This document shows positions 42,632 through 51,758 of a stretch of DNA of 64,000 nucleotides, one piece after another (position 1 is the stretch's first letter; the number at the start of each line of letters is the position of its first letter). Location: contig NZ_JACHIA010000003.1 of assembly GCF_014202995.1 (NCBI RefSeq), positions 186,001 to 250,000 on the forward strand, given 5' to 3'. Source of the DNA: Longimicrobium terrae (GTDB taxonomy: Bacteria > Gemmatimonadota > Gemmatimonadetes > Longimicrobiales > Longimicrobiaceae). A program made the position numbers and the translations under genes. The notes under the pieces were generated by a model. It was not told the DNA's origin and ran no database searches. It saw only the letters and a list, made by a program, of their open reading frames with translations.

Positions 42632-45205
42632 ATGAATCCCTTTCGCCCCATCGTGCTCACGCTGGGCCTCTGCGCGCTCCTTCCGTGCGCCGCGGAGGCC
42701 CAGCGCGCGCGCGTGGAACGGCGCGGCCCGGTGCGTACCGAGGCCACACCCGGCCAGGCCATCACGCTGCCCTTTCGCGTCACCAACGTCTCCGGCGGCT
42801 CCGCGCTCCTCGCGGGACAGCCGTCGCTTCCCGCGGGGTGGCGCGCCACCACCGGAGACCCGCGCGAACTGGCCGCGGGCGAGGCGGAGCTGCGGCTGGT
42901 GGGCGTACGCATTCCCGCCTCCGCCGCGGCGGGAACCCACGCGGTGCGCTACACGGTGGCGGGATCGGTGGATTCCGTGCTCGTCGTCGTCGCGCAGCGG
43001 CGCAGCGTGATCGTCGCGCCGGAGGGCGCCGCGCCCATGGTCGTGGGCGGCGACGAGTACGCGGTGCGCTTTCGCCTGAGCAACCGCGGCAACGTGGCGG
43101 AGCGGGTGACGCTCGCCGTACGCGGCGACCGCAACATCACTCCCCGCGCGGAAACGGGCACGGTGGACCTGGCGCCCGGCGCGGAGCAGGTGGTCGTCAT
43201 CCGCGGCGCTACGCCGCGCGGCGGACCGTCCAGCCTGCGGCACCAGGTGAGCCTGACGGCCGCGTCCGGCGCACCTTCCGCCACCGCGCGCACCATGGTG
43301 ACCATCGTTCCGCGCGGCGGGCGGGTGCGCGGCGGGCGGCGGCTTCCGGTGGAGCTGCGGCTGCTGACCAGCGATTCGCTGAACGGCGCCGGGGTCGCGA
43401 TCGCCGCGGCGGGGCCGCTGGACGCGGCGGGGCGCGTGCGGCTGGCGCTGGACGCGCGCACCGCGGACCCGGCCGGCACGCCGTACGCGCGGCGCGACGA
43501 GGCGCGGATGCGGCTGGACGCGCCCGGGATGGCGCTGCGGCTGGGGGACGACTTCTACTCCCTTTCCCGCCTGACGGAGCCCGGAACGTACGGCTTCGGC
43601 GGCGCGGGAAGTGTGCGGCGCGGGTGGCTGAGCGCGGGCGGCATGGCCGTGCGCGACCGCCGCGGCGAGGGGCGCCCGGGCGCGGCCGGCGGCTACCTGC
43701 GCGCGGGGAGCGACCGTGCGCGCGCCGGCGTCAACGCCGTGTCGGCCGACGGGCGCGCGGTGCGCTGGACGGTGGACGCGGCGCTGCGCGTGAACGCCGC
43801 GCTGAACGCGGAACTGGAGGCCGCGCCCGCGATGGCGAACGCAGCGGCGCCGCCGCGCGCCGGGCGGCTGTGGGGCGCGGGGCGGATGTATTCGTACGAA
43901 TTGCTGCACGTGCGCGGCGCCATTCCCGCCCCGGGCGGCGGATCGCGCGACCAGGACGCGGCCTCGCTCGTCCTGCGCCCCGGCGCCGGGCTCTCCCTCT
44001 CCGGCTCGGTGCGCCGCGGCCGTGACGGCTTCTGGATCACGGACACGGACAGCCTGACCGCCTTTCGCACCACCCGCCGCGCGTCGCTGGCCTGGGGCCG
44101 CCGCCTTTCCCTGGAATACCGCGACGCCGCCGCGGACACCGCCTCGTACGGCGACGTGCGTTCCGTCCGCGGCCGCATCGGGGTTCCCATCCTCCACCGC
44201 AACTGGATTCACGCCACGTACGAGCGGGGGGAAGCGGTGCCGCTGGCCGGACTGCGCGCCACGCCGTTCCAGATCGCGGGAATGCAGTCCATCATGGCGC
44301 TGCGGGACGGCACGTACGTGAGCGCGACGATTCAGCGGCGCGACGGCGGCATCGGCCTGCTGGCCAACCAGCGCGAATGGTCCGCCTCCCTTTCCGCCAA
44401 CGCGCCGATCATGGCGGGAACGTGGCTGCGGATTTCCGCGGACGCGCGGCGGGCGGACGGCCGCCCCCGCGACTCGCGCGTCACGCTGTCGCTGGAGCGC
44501 GTGCTGGGCGGCGGGCACCGCGTGGCCATGCGCGGCGTGGCGGATTCGCGCACGGATGGACGCTGGACGCGCGGCGGGGTGCTGGAGTACGCGCTGCCGA
44601 TCGGCATTCCGCTTCCCTCCAGCGGCACGCAGGGCGTGGTGGCGCGGGTGGTGGACCCGGCCACGGAGGCCGGCATTCCCGACGTGGTGGTGCGGCTGGG
44701 GGACCGGCTGGCGGTGACGGACCGCAACGGCTTCGTGGGCTTTGGCGACGTGCCGGACGGCGAGCACGCGCTGCGGGTGGAGCCGGGCGCGGGGCCGGAG
44801 CGGGTGGCAGACCGTGACCTTCCCATCCTGGTCGCCGTCCAGGGAGGACGGGCGGAGCCGGTGCAAGTCGCGCTGCAGACGGCGGGACGGGTGACCGGCG
44901 TGGTGACGCAGGTGGGCCCGGACTCCGTGGCCATGCCCATGGCCAACGTGCTGCTGGAGCTCACCGGCCCCGGCGGCGTGCGCCACGCGCGCACGGGCGG
45001 TGACGGCCGCTTCGACACCGGCGCGCTGCGGCCCGGCTGGTGGCGGGTGCGGGTAGCCCCGTCTTCCCTTCCCCGACACCACGCGGCCTCGGCGGAGCAG
45101 ATCGTCTCCGTGCAGCCGGGCTCGTCGGAGCCGGTGCGCTTTCGCGTGTTCGAGCGGGAGCGGCCGGTGCAGATGATTCAGTCCGGCGACCTTACCCTGC
45201 CCTGA
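42632..45205 (+). CDS. Usher-like outer-membrane protein with Ig-like ends
   Basis: 857 aa, ATG 7 nt after the chaperone stop. Signal peptide ends AAEAQ. N-terminal region (to about 230) is Ig-like (FRVTNVSGGSALL; FRLSNRGNVAERVTL), the middle (about 240-650) is an antiparallel barrel with the usher-like block LRLGDDFYSLSRLTEPGTYG, and the C-terminus has two carboxypeptidase-regulatory-like domains (VVDPATEAGIPDVVVRLGD; VLLELTGPGGVRHARTGGDG). This fits a FimD-like or alternate-usher secretion channel. It lacks the FimD N-terminal domain sequence, so the homology is weak and structural only. Confidence 0.65.
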   Translation: MNPFRPIVLTLGLCALLPCAAEAQRARVERRGPVRTEATPGQAITLPFRVTNVSGGSALLAGQPSLPAGWRATTGDPRELAAGEAELRLVGVRIPASAAAGTHAVRYTVAGSVDSVLVVVAQRRSVIVAPEGAAPMVVGGDEYAVRFRLSNRGNVAERVTLAVRGDRNITPRAETGTVDLAPGAEQVVVIRGATPRGGPSSLRHQVSLTAASGAPSATARTMVTIVPRGGRVRGGRRLPVELRLLTSDSLNGAGVAIAAAGPLDAAGRVRLALDARTADPAGTPYARRDEARMRLDAPGMALRLGDDFYSLSRLTEPGTYGFGGAGSVRRGWLSAGGMAVRDRRGEGRPGAAGGYLRAGSDRARAGVNAVSADGRAVRWTVDAALRVNAALNAELEAAPAMANAAAPPRAGRLWGAGRMYSYELLHVRGAIPAPGGGSRDQDAASLVLRPGAGLSLSGSVRRGRDGFWITDTDSLTAFRTTRRASLAWGRRLSLEYRDAAADTASYGDVRSVRGRIGVPILHRNWIHATYERGEAVPLAGLRATPFQIAGMQSIMALRDGTYVSATIQRRDGGIGLLANQREWSASLSANAPIMAGTWLRISADARRADGRPRDSRVTLSLERVLGGGHRVAMRGVADSRTDGRWTRGGVLEYALPIGIPLPSSGTQGVVARVVDPATEAGIPDVVVRLGDRLAVTDRNGFVGFGDVPDGEHALRVEPGAGPERVADRDLPILVAVQGGRAEPVQVALQTAGRVTGVVTQVGPDSVAMPMANVLLELTGPGGVRHARTGGDGRFDTGALRPGWWRVRVAPSSLPRHHAASAEQIVSVQPGSSEPVRFRVFERERPVQMIQSGDLTLP

Positions 45206-45377
45206 CGGGCGCGCTCCTTTGATGACGCAGAACACGCGCTCCCACGACCGTTCCGCCGCGCGCCCCCGCGGACGCCCGCGCCGCCGTCCTTCGCGGTGCC
45301 CGCGATGCCGTGCGGTGGGCCTGTTCCATGCGGTTCCCGTCCGGGGGGGACGATTCGCCCGGAACCGGAGCGGACCC

Positions 45378-47156
45378 ATGAAGGACACGCCGCGAGTGCT
45401 GCTGATGGGCGGAAGCGCGAACACCCGGGCCACCTGGCGCGACGCCGTGGTCCGGGCGCTGCCGGAGGCCCAGGTGGAGTGCCTGGACGAAGAAGGCGCG
45501 CGGGCCGGCTCCTTTTTTCGCACCGAGGCGGAGTACCGCGTCCTGGTGGATCAATCGCCCGAACCCATCTTCATCTACACCGCGCAGGGGGTGGAGTACG
45601 CCAACCCCGCCGCGGCCGCCGTGGTGGGGATGACCAGGGAAGAGGCCGTGGGCCGCTCCATCCTGAGCTTCATCCATCCTGACGACCGGGCGCGGGTGGT
45701 GGCGCGCATGGCCAGCCTGTTCGCCGGGAGCGAGCTGGACCCGGCGGAGTACCGCATCGTGTCCGTGACGGGAGAAGTGCGGCACATGGAGGCGGTGAGC
45801 TTTCCCATCCTGTTCCGCGGCCAGCCCGCCGCGCAGGTGGTGGCGCGCGACGTCACGGAGCGGCGCAAGGCGGAGGAAAGCCTGCGCCGCTCCGCGTTCT
45901 ACGACGCGCTCACCGGGCTGCCCAACCGCCGCATGTTCCTGGAGCGGCTGCGCGAGGCGTGCGGCGAGGCCCGGACGACGCGCTGCCCCAGCATCTGCGT
46001 GATGTTCGTGGACCTGGACCGCCTCAAGTCCGTGAACGACACCGCAGGCCACCGCGTTGGCGACGAACTGCTGCGCGAGGTGGCCGCCCGCCTGCTCCGG
46101 TGCGCGCCGGATGGGGCTGTCGTTTCCCGCTTCGGCGGCGACGAGTTCCTCATCCTCCTTCCCGCCATCCACACCCCCGCGGAGGCGCGCGGCGAGGCGG
46201 AGCGCCTTCTGGCCAGCTGCTTCGGGCGGATGGTCGTCTGCGGCCACGAGTTGTACGTGAGCGCCAGCATCGGCATCGCGCTGGGGCGCGAGGACGATTC
46301 GGAAACGCTGGTGCACCGCGCCGACATGGCGCTCAACCGCGCCAAGGCGGAGGGCCGGCACCGCGCCGTGATCTTCGACCCGGAAACGGACCGGCGCGAC
46401 CGCGAGCGGCTGGCCATCGAGGCGGAACTTCCGCTGCGGCTGCGCGACGGGGCCTTCCGCGTCCATTATCAGCCCATCGTGCAGCTGGATACGGGGCGCA
46501 TCGCCGGGGTGGAGGCGCTCGCCCGGTGGCCGGATGCGAGAGGCGGATGGATCGCGCCGGACACCTTCGTCCCCATCGCGGAGGAACTGGGGCTGGTGGG
46601 GCGGCTGGACGCGTGGGTGATGGGGCTGGCGTGCACCACCGTGCGCGCGTGGCCGGGGGTGAGCGTGAGCGTGAACGTGTCCGCCCTGGAACTGAGCAAC
46701 CGCACGCTGGTGCGCACGGTGGAGGGCGCGCTGCGCGATTCGGGGCTGCCGCCCGCGCTGCTGGCGCTGGAGCTTACGGAGCGCGCGCTGATCCAGAACC
46801 CGGACCGCGCGGCGGGGGTGCTGCGCGATCTGAAGTCGATGGGCGTGTACATCCACCTGGACGACTTCGGCACCGGCTATTCCAGCCTGCGCTACATCGA
46901 GCGGCTCCCCATCGACACGCTCAAGATCGACCGCTCGTTCCTGGCGCACGGCGCGCGGCGGGAAATCATCCTGCGCGGGATCGTGTCGCTGGCGCACGAC
47001 CTGGGGATGCACGTGATCGCTGAAGGCGTGGAAAGCGCGGCGGACCTGGAGCGGCTGCGCGAGCTGGGGAGCGACTACGCGCAGGGCTACTACTTCTGCC
47101 GCCCGCGCGGAGCCGAGGAAGTGCAGACGATGCTGGCGGAATCGCCCGTCTGGTAA
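45378..47156 (+). CDS. PAS-GGDEF-EAL cyclic-di-GMP signalling protein
   Basis: 592 aa from ATG 45378 with GGAG upstream; a longer frame begins at 45219. Domains: PAS (about 50-165, YANPAAAAVVGMTREEAVG), GGDEF (motif GGDEF at 253-257) and EAL (motif at 379-381, with DDFGTGYSS and LKIDRSF). Catalytic motifs of both cyclase and phosphodiesterase are intact; no canonical RxxD inhibitory site precedes GGDEF. No membrane segment is seen. Lying 172 bp after the surface-structure cassette, it may tune its output, though this is only positional. Confidence 0.92.
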   Translation: MKDTPRVLLMGGSANTRATWRDAVVRALPEAQVECLDEEGARAGSFFRTEAEYRVLVDQSPEPIFIYTAQGVEYANPAAAAVVGMTREEAVGRSILSFIHPDDRARVVARMASLFAGSELDPAEYRIVSVTGEVRHMEAVSFPILFRGQPAAQVVARDVTERRKAEESLRRSAFYDALTGLPNRRMFLERLREACGEARTTRCPSICVMFVDLDRLKSVNDTAGHRVGDELLREVAARLLRCAPDGAVVSRFGGDEFLILLPAIHTPAEARGEAERLLASCFGRMVVCGHELYVSASIGIALGREDDSETLVHRADMALNRAKAEGRHRAVIFDPETDRRDRERLAIEAELPLRLRDGAFRVHYQPIVQLDTGRIAGVEALARWPDARGGWIAPDTFVPIAEELGLVGRLDAWVMGLACTTVRAWPGVSVSVNVSALELSNRTLVRTVEGALRDSGLPPALLALELTERALIQNPDRAAGVLRDLKSMGVYIHLDDFGTGYSSLRYIERLPIDTLKIDRSFLAHGARREIILRGIVSLAHDLGMHVIAEGVESAADLERLRELGSDYAQGYYFCRPRGAEEVQTMLAESPVW

Positions 47157-47200
47157 GCGTTGGCGGGTTGGTCGGATCGGCGGGTGACGGAAAAAGAAAA

Positions 47201-47293
47201 GCCTCACGCAGAGCCGCGGAGATGCAGAGGAGAACGGATCGGGGGATGACCTCCGTCCGTTCTCCGCGCCTCCGCGGCTCTCTTTCGTGAGGC
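47201..47293. repeat. Inverted-repeat element (about 38-bp arms)
   Basis: GCCTCACG...GAGCCGCGGAG (from 47201) is complemented by CTCCGCGGCTCTCTTTCGTGAGGC ends, split here as CTCCGCGGCTC and CGTGAGGC (to 47293), with AGAACGGA/TCCGTTCT at the inner ends. It lies between convergent genes and is related in style to the longer elements at 13957, 18148 and 63029. Confidence 0.7.
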
Positions 47294-47304
47294 GGATCGG
47301 CGGT

Positions 47305-48252
47305 TCAGTCGATGGGCTTCAGGTTGGCGACGATGGACGCGCGGCGCGGCTCCAGGAACGGCGGCAGCACCACCTTTTCGCCCAGCGTGGCGGCGTCTTC
47401 ATCCACCGCGAAGCCGGGGCCGTCGGTCGCGATCTCGAACAGGATGCCGTTGGGCTCGCGAAAGTACAGGCTGTGGAACCAGAAGCGGTCCACCTCGCCG
47501 CTGTTGGCGATGCCCAGCTCGTTGAGGCGCGCGGCCCACGCGTCGTAGTCCGCGTCGGGAATGCGGAACGCGACGTGGTGCACCGCCCCCGCGCCCTGCC
47601 GCGCCACGGGAAGGTCCGGCTGCACGGCGACGTGAAGCTCCGCGTGCGCACCGCCCGCGCCCATCTCGTACACGTGCACCGTGTGCGCGGCGTTGTCGGG
47701 ATGTGCGTACTGGCGCACCGGGCGCATGTTGAGCGCGCGCTGCAGCACCCCATCCGTCGGCGCCAGGTTGGGCACGCTCAGGATGATGGGGCCCAGGCCG
47801 CGGATCTGGTACGCGGCGGGAACCGTGCTGCGGTCCCACGGATGCGACTCCCCTTCCCCGCCATCGTCGATGAGCGAAAGGCGCTGGCCCTCGGGGTCTT
47901 CCAGGTCCAGCGTCAGCCGCCCGTCGCGCTCCACCACGGAGCCCACGGTAACGCCGGCCTCGCGGAGGCGCGCCGCCCACCACTCCAGCGCCTCGGCGCC
48001 GTTCACGCGCAGGCAGGTGCGGATGATGGATCGCGTTCCGCGGCGCTCAGGCTGCACGGGCCAGTCAAAGAAGGTGAGATCGCTTCCCGGGCTGCCCACC
48101 GCGTCGGCGTAGAAGAGGTGGTACGCGCTTACGTCGTCCTGGTTTACGGACCGTTTTACGAGCCGCATGCCCAGCGTGCGCGTGTAGAACAGGTGGTTCT
48201 CGCGGATCCTGGCCGAGACCGCGGTCAGGTGATGGATGCCGGTAAGTTCCAT
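47305..48252 (-). CDS. Ring-cleaving dioxygenase (two-domain VOC/glyoxalase fold)
   Basis: 315 aa from ATG 48250-48252 ([23 protein letters not shown]). Two VOC modules: the first has [27 protein letters not shown] and [10 protein letters not shown]; the second has [18 protein letters not shown] and [23 protein letters not shown]. This matches the MhqO/LinE-like ring-cleaving dioxygenases that open hydroquinones with Fe(II). Family members respond to quinone stress. Ligand residues H (GIHHLT), H (VHHVAF) and E (ILFEIA) are in place. Confidence 0.92.
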   Translation of the reverse strand: MELTGIHHLTAVSARIRENHLFYTRTLGMRLVKRSVNQDDVSAYHLFYADAVGSPGSDLTFFDWPVQPERRGTRSIIRTCLRVNGAEALEWWAARLREAGVTVGSVVERDGRLTLDLEDPEGQRLSLIDDGGEGESHPWDRSTVPAAYQIRGLGPIILSVPNLAPTDGVLQRALNMRPVRQYAHPDNAAHTVHVYEMGAGGAHAELHVAVQPDLPVARQGAGAVHHVAFRIPDADYDAWAARLNELGIANSGEVDRFWFHSLYFREPNGILFEIATDGPGFAVDEDAATLGEKVVLPPFLEPRRASIVANLKPID

Positions 48253-48736
48253 TCGGTCCTCGTCAGATGTTCCGGGAGAGTTCGTGCGCCTTCTGCTGCC
48301 AGGGATGATAGCAAACCGCGCAAGGGGGCACGCGGGAGGGAAGGAGCGTCTGGACGGTCTGGCGCATGCCGAGGCTGCCCTCTCCCCCCAGCCCCCTCTC
48401 CCGCAAGCGGGAGAGGGGGAGCCGTTCGGCTCGGGGGCGGGTGCGGCGCGTGCCCGTCTTTCCGTTGCGGTTGAAGCCCCGAACCGGACGCGCCAGCGGC
48501 CGGTTCGGGGGTTCCCGCGGTCTGAGCGGCGGATTCGTTCGCTCAGGATGGTTCGCTCCGGCGCCCGTCTGTGCCCCGCGCACCAGATTCCCTCTCGCTT
48601 TGGAAATCGCCCGACGAACCGCATCCCCCTCCGTGTGACGCCGCGGATGCCCATTCCGGAGTTCCGGCCCTGCGTTTGCCTGTTGACGCATCAACCTCCA
48701 TCTCTGGAGCGCCTTGCACCCGCACGGGAGTTCGTG
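48253..48736. repeat. Intergenic region with dispersed repeat copy C
   Basis: 48470-48547 repeats the block GTTGAAGCCCCGAACCGG, ACGCGCCAGCGGCCGG and GAGCGGCGGATTCGTTCGCT seen at 26511-26679. A C-tract/G-tract hairpin near 48385-48425 precedes it, as in that copy. No gene is supported. Confidence 0.7.
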
Positions 48737-49180
48737 ATGCGTCCGCCGCGATACAGGTTCCCCGACGAGGTCCGCTCCGCCATCCGCACCATCGCCACGC
48801 GCATGGTGCAGGACGGAAACATCGCCCGCTCGCCGCAGGAACTGGAGGAGTGGGTCGCCCGCGAGCCCGAAATCCGCGAGACGCTGGAGGACGGCGGCTA
48901 CGGCGAGGAGTTCACCGCCGAAGACATGCTTCCGCTGGTGCACGTGTTCGTGGTGCAGGCGGGCGGCCCGGACCTGAACGCGCCCGCCGCGCCGCCGCCC
49001 AAGCCCAAGCGGTGGCTGATTCCGGTTGCCATCGCGGTGATCGTTCTCGTGTTCGCCATCATCTTTGCCGCCAAGGCCTTTTCGCGGCCGGAGCGGTCGG
49101 TGAGTTCCATGACCGAGCCGCGCGGCGGGGTGGTGATGGCAATGCGCAAAATCGGGGAGCAGAGGGGTGTGAGCGATTGA
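48737..49180 (+). CDS. Single-pass membrane protein, hypothetical
   Basis: 147 aa from ATG 48737. A helical, acidic N-terminal domain (residues 1-75) with RYRFPDEVRSAIRTIATRMVQDG and ELEEWVAREPEIRETLEDGGYG is followed by a Pro/Lys linker (PPPKPKRW), one membrane helix at about 92-113 (LIPVAIAVIVLVFAIIFAAKAF) and a short Ser/Arg tail. The N-terminal part is likely cytoplasmic. No family recognised. Confidence 0.6.
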   Translation: MRPPRYRFPDEVRSAIRTIATRMVQDGNIARSPQELEEWVAREPEIRETLEDGGYGEEFTAEDMLPLVHVFVVQAGGPDLNAPAAPPPKPKRWLIPVAIAVIVLVFAIIFAAKAFSRPERSVSSMTEPRGGVVMAMRKIGEQRGVSD

Positions 49181-49838
49181 AGCCGTCGCGACACGGCGGG
49201 CGATTGCGCGCAGGATGACTTCACCTGCCCGCGCTGGAGGATCCAGGGGGGTCGCGGAGATCACGGGCGGCCCCCACCCGGGCCGGCACCACCGACCAAC
49301 CCTCCCCCAAAAAAGACTGGGGGAGGGTTGTGCGCGCGGACAGCTTAGTGTGTGAGGCGGAGTTCGTCGCGTGAGCGAATGCCGTTGAGCGGATGAATCC
49401 GCCACTCCAACGGCGCAAAGCCCCGACACCGGCCGCTGGCGCGTCCGGTTCGGGGCTTCAACTGCATCACAGAGCGCGGTTCGGCTCGCGCGCACAGGTC
49501 GGAACGGCGGATGGTGCGGTCGGCGGCGGCGTGAACGGACGGTGCCGCGGGGATTAGCTGCACCTTCTCATTGCGCCGGCACGACAGCGGCGGATCGGGC
49601 GTGCATCCGTGGACGCGGTCGCGGCGGGTGATGTCCTTCGGCACGGCCGCAACGAGGTTGAAGCGCCCGCGCGCCGAGTGGTAGCGGCTGTTTCGCGATC
49701 GTCTTCCGCAACGTTCCTCATCGCGCGGTCGCGCAAGCCGGGCGGCGCTTCCCAAAATCCCGCAGCCGCAGCATTGTTCCCGCTCCGGCCCGCCGCCGGC
49801 ACCCGCCTCTGCGTCGCCCGCCGCCTCGCGACCCCGCG
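49181..49838. repeat. Intergenic region with hairpin and reversed dispersed repeat (copy D)
   Basis: A perfect 12-bp hairpin at 49299-49310/49319-49330 (loop AAAAAGAC) is followed by 49373-49462, the reverse complement of the repeat at 26511-26679 (landmarks AGCGAATG, GCGCAAAGCCCCGACACC, GGCGCGTCCGGTTCGGGGC). The rest, 49463-49838, shows no gene. Confidence 0.7.
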
Positions 49839-51719
49839 ATGATCAAGTCCATCCTGTTTCTGGCCCTGCTCACCGTAACGTCCGCCGCCGCGCAGCCCGC
49901 GCGACGGGCGCCGCAGCCGCGCACGCCACAGGAGATGGTGGCCGCGGCGGAGAAGCTGCCGGGCGTGCACGACGACTCCGCTCGCGCGCTGCTGGAGCGC
50001 GCCCTTCCACTCCTGCGTGCGCCCGCTGACCGGCCGGTGCGGGCCCGGGCACTGGCGGAGCACTGCTGGCGGCAGGCGGGCTATGTCCCCGAACCACAGC
50101 TGGTTGCGCTGGCTGAGGCCGGCCTCGCCGAGGTGGTGCCCGCCGGCCAGGGGTACGCCGTGGGCATGCTGCGCCTGTGCCGCGGCTACGGCCGTGAGAA
50201 CGCCGGCCAGGTAGACAGCGCCGCCGCGGACTACGAGTTCGGCATCGCCACCGGGAGACGGTTGAACGAGCCCGAAGTGCTGGCGATGGCGCTGCTTCTG
50301 CGCGGCGACCTGAACTACTACCGCGGCGACTTCGCCTCCGCGCTGCAGGACATGCGCGCCGCATACGACCTTTCCGTGCGGCTGGGCGACGCCGAGGGGC
50401 AGCGACATCTGCTGGGCTCCATCGCCAACCTGTACGCTGACCGCCGCGTGGGAGACTACGACCGGGCGCTGGAATACTACCGCCAGGTGCTTGCCTCCAA
50501 CGTGGCGGAAAACAGTCAGGCGGGGATCTCCACCGCGTACTTCAACATCGGGCGCACCTACGAAACCAAGGGCGACGTGGCCGCGGCCCTCCCGTACTAC
50601 CAGCGCTCGCTGGAGATTGAGCGGCGGCGCGGAGATCCGGGCGAAGTGGCGTACGTGCAGAGCGCCATGGGCGGGGCGCTCACCAAGCTGGGCCGTGCGG
50701 ACGAGGGGCTCCGCTGGCTGAACCAGGCACTGGGGTACCACACCCGCGCGGGGGACGAGGCGAGCGCCGCCCAGGCGCTTCTGCCGCGGGCCATTGCGCT
50801 CCGCGCCCTCCACCGCCCGCGTGAAGCGCTGGCGGATCTGGAGAGGTCGGCCGCGCATTTCCAGTCAACGGGCAACACGCGGTTCCTGGAGAAGGTGCGC
50901 GACGAGCAGGCGCAGAACCTGGCTGCCCTGGGCGAATGGCGCGGGGCGTACGATGCGCGCGCGGCGCAGGTCGAGCTGCAGAAGCGGCTGGCGGATCAGT
51001 TCAAGGAAGAACAGACCTCGCGCCTCCGCGTGCAGTTTGACAGCGAAAAGAAGGAGGCGGAGAACCGGGCCCTGGTGCGCGAAAACCAGCTGCGCGGGCA
51101 GGCCCTGGCCTTTGCGGGCCGCGTGCGCCGGCTGCAGACGGTGGTCATCGCACTGGCGGTCGCGATCATGGCCGCGCTCGCCTTTTTGACGATGCGGCAC
51201 ATCGCGGGCGAGCGGCGGATGCGCGAGATGGCGATGACGGACGAGCTGACGCGCCTGCCCAACCGCCGCCATCTGCTCGCGGTGGCGGGAGAGGCGCTGG
51301 AGGATGCCCGAAGCAGACACGAACCGTTCAGCCTGCTGGCGGTGGACGTGGATCACTTCAAGCGGATCAACGACGCCTTCGGCCACGACGTCGGCGATTC
51401 GGTGCTGCGCCGCATCGCCCGCGCCTGCCGCGCCGCCCTGCTGGATGGCGACACAATCGGGCGCACGGGTGGCGAGGAGTTCATCGCCGTTCTCCCCCGC
51501 GCCGATGCCGCGCGCGCAATGGATACGGCGGAGCGGCTGCGCGGCGCGGTGGAGCGGCTGGACTGGAGCGACCTGGACCCGGCGCTGCACGTTACGGTCA
51601 GCATCGGCGTGGCGCAGCGCCTGGCCGACGACAGCTTCGCCGCGCTTTCCCGCCGCGCGGATGACTCGCTGTACCGCGCCAAGGAGTCCGGGCGCAACCG
51701 CGTACACGCCGCGGTCTGA
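49839..51719 (+). CDS. TPR-repeat diguanylate cyclase
   Basis: 626 aa. Signal peptide (SAAAQ, about residue 19) precedes at least six TPR-like helical repeats to about residue 380 (for example TAYFNIGRTYETKGDVAAALPYYQRSLE). A coiled coil (about 385-425) and one membrane helix (about 434-451) lead to a cytoplasmic GGDEF domain with GGEEF at 544-548. It makes cyclic di-GMP in response to a periplasmic TPR-bound signal. The RTGGEEFIAVLPRADA and LYRAKESGRNRV motifs are intact. Confidence 0.92.
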   Translation: MIKSILFLALLTVTSAAAQPARRAPQPRTPQEMVAAAEKLPGVHDDSARALLERALPLLRAPADRPVRARALAEHCWRQAGYVPEPQLVALAEAGLAEVVPAGQGYAVGMLRLCRGYGRENAGQVDSAAADYEFGIATGRRLNEPEVLAMALLLRGDLNYYRGDFASALQDMRAAYDLSVRLGDAEGQRHLLGSIANLYADRRVGDYDRALEYYRQVLASNVAENSQAGISTAYFNIGRTYETKGDVAAALPYYQRSLEIERRRGDPGEVAYVQSAMGGALTKLGRADEGLRWLNQALGYHTRAGDEASAAQALLPRAIALRALHRPREALADLERSAAHFQSTGNTRFLEKVRDEQAQNLAALGEWRGAYDARAAQVELQKRLADQFKEEQTSRLRVQFDSEKKEAENRALVRENQLRGQALAFAGRVRRLQTVVIALAVAIMAALAFLTMRHIAGERRMREMAMTDELTRLPNRRHLLAVAGEALEDARSRHEPFSLLAVDVDHFKRINDAFGHDVGDSVLRRIARACRAALLDGDTIGRTGGEEFIAVLPRADAARAMDTAERLRGAVERLDWSDLDPALHVTVSIGVAQRLADDSFAALSRRADDSLYRAKESGRNRVHAAV

Positions 51720-51758
51720 GCCGGCGTTGCGGCGGGTTCCGTCGCTCCCGCGAACCTC

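Noticed and set aside
42443-45523. Open frame of 1026 codons on the minus strand opposite the usher-like gene
   Set aside because: It is antisense to a gene with a signal peptide, family features and tight spacing to its neighbour; composition is Arg/His/Ala-rich as expected for the shadow of a high-GC gene.
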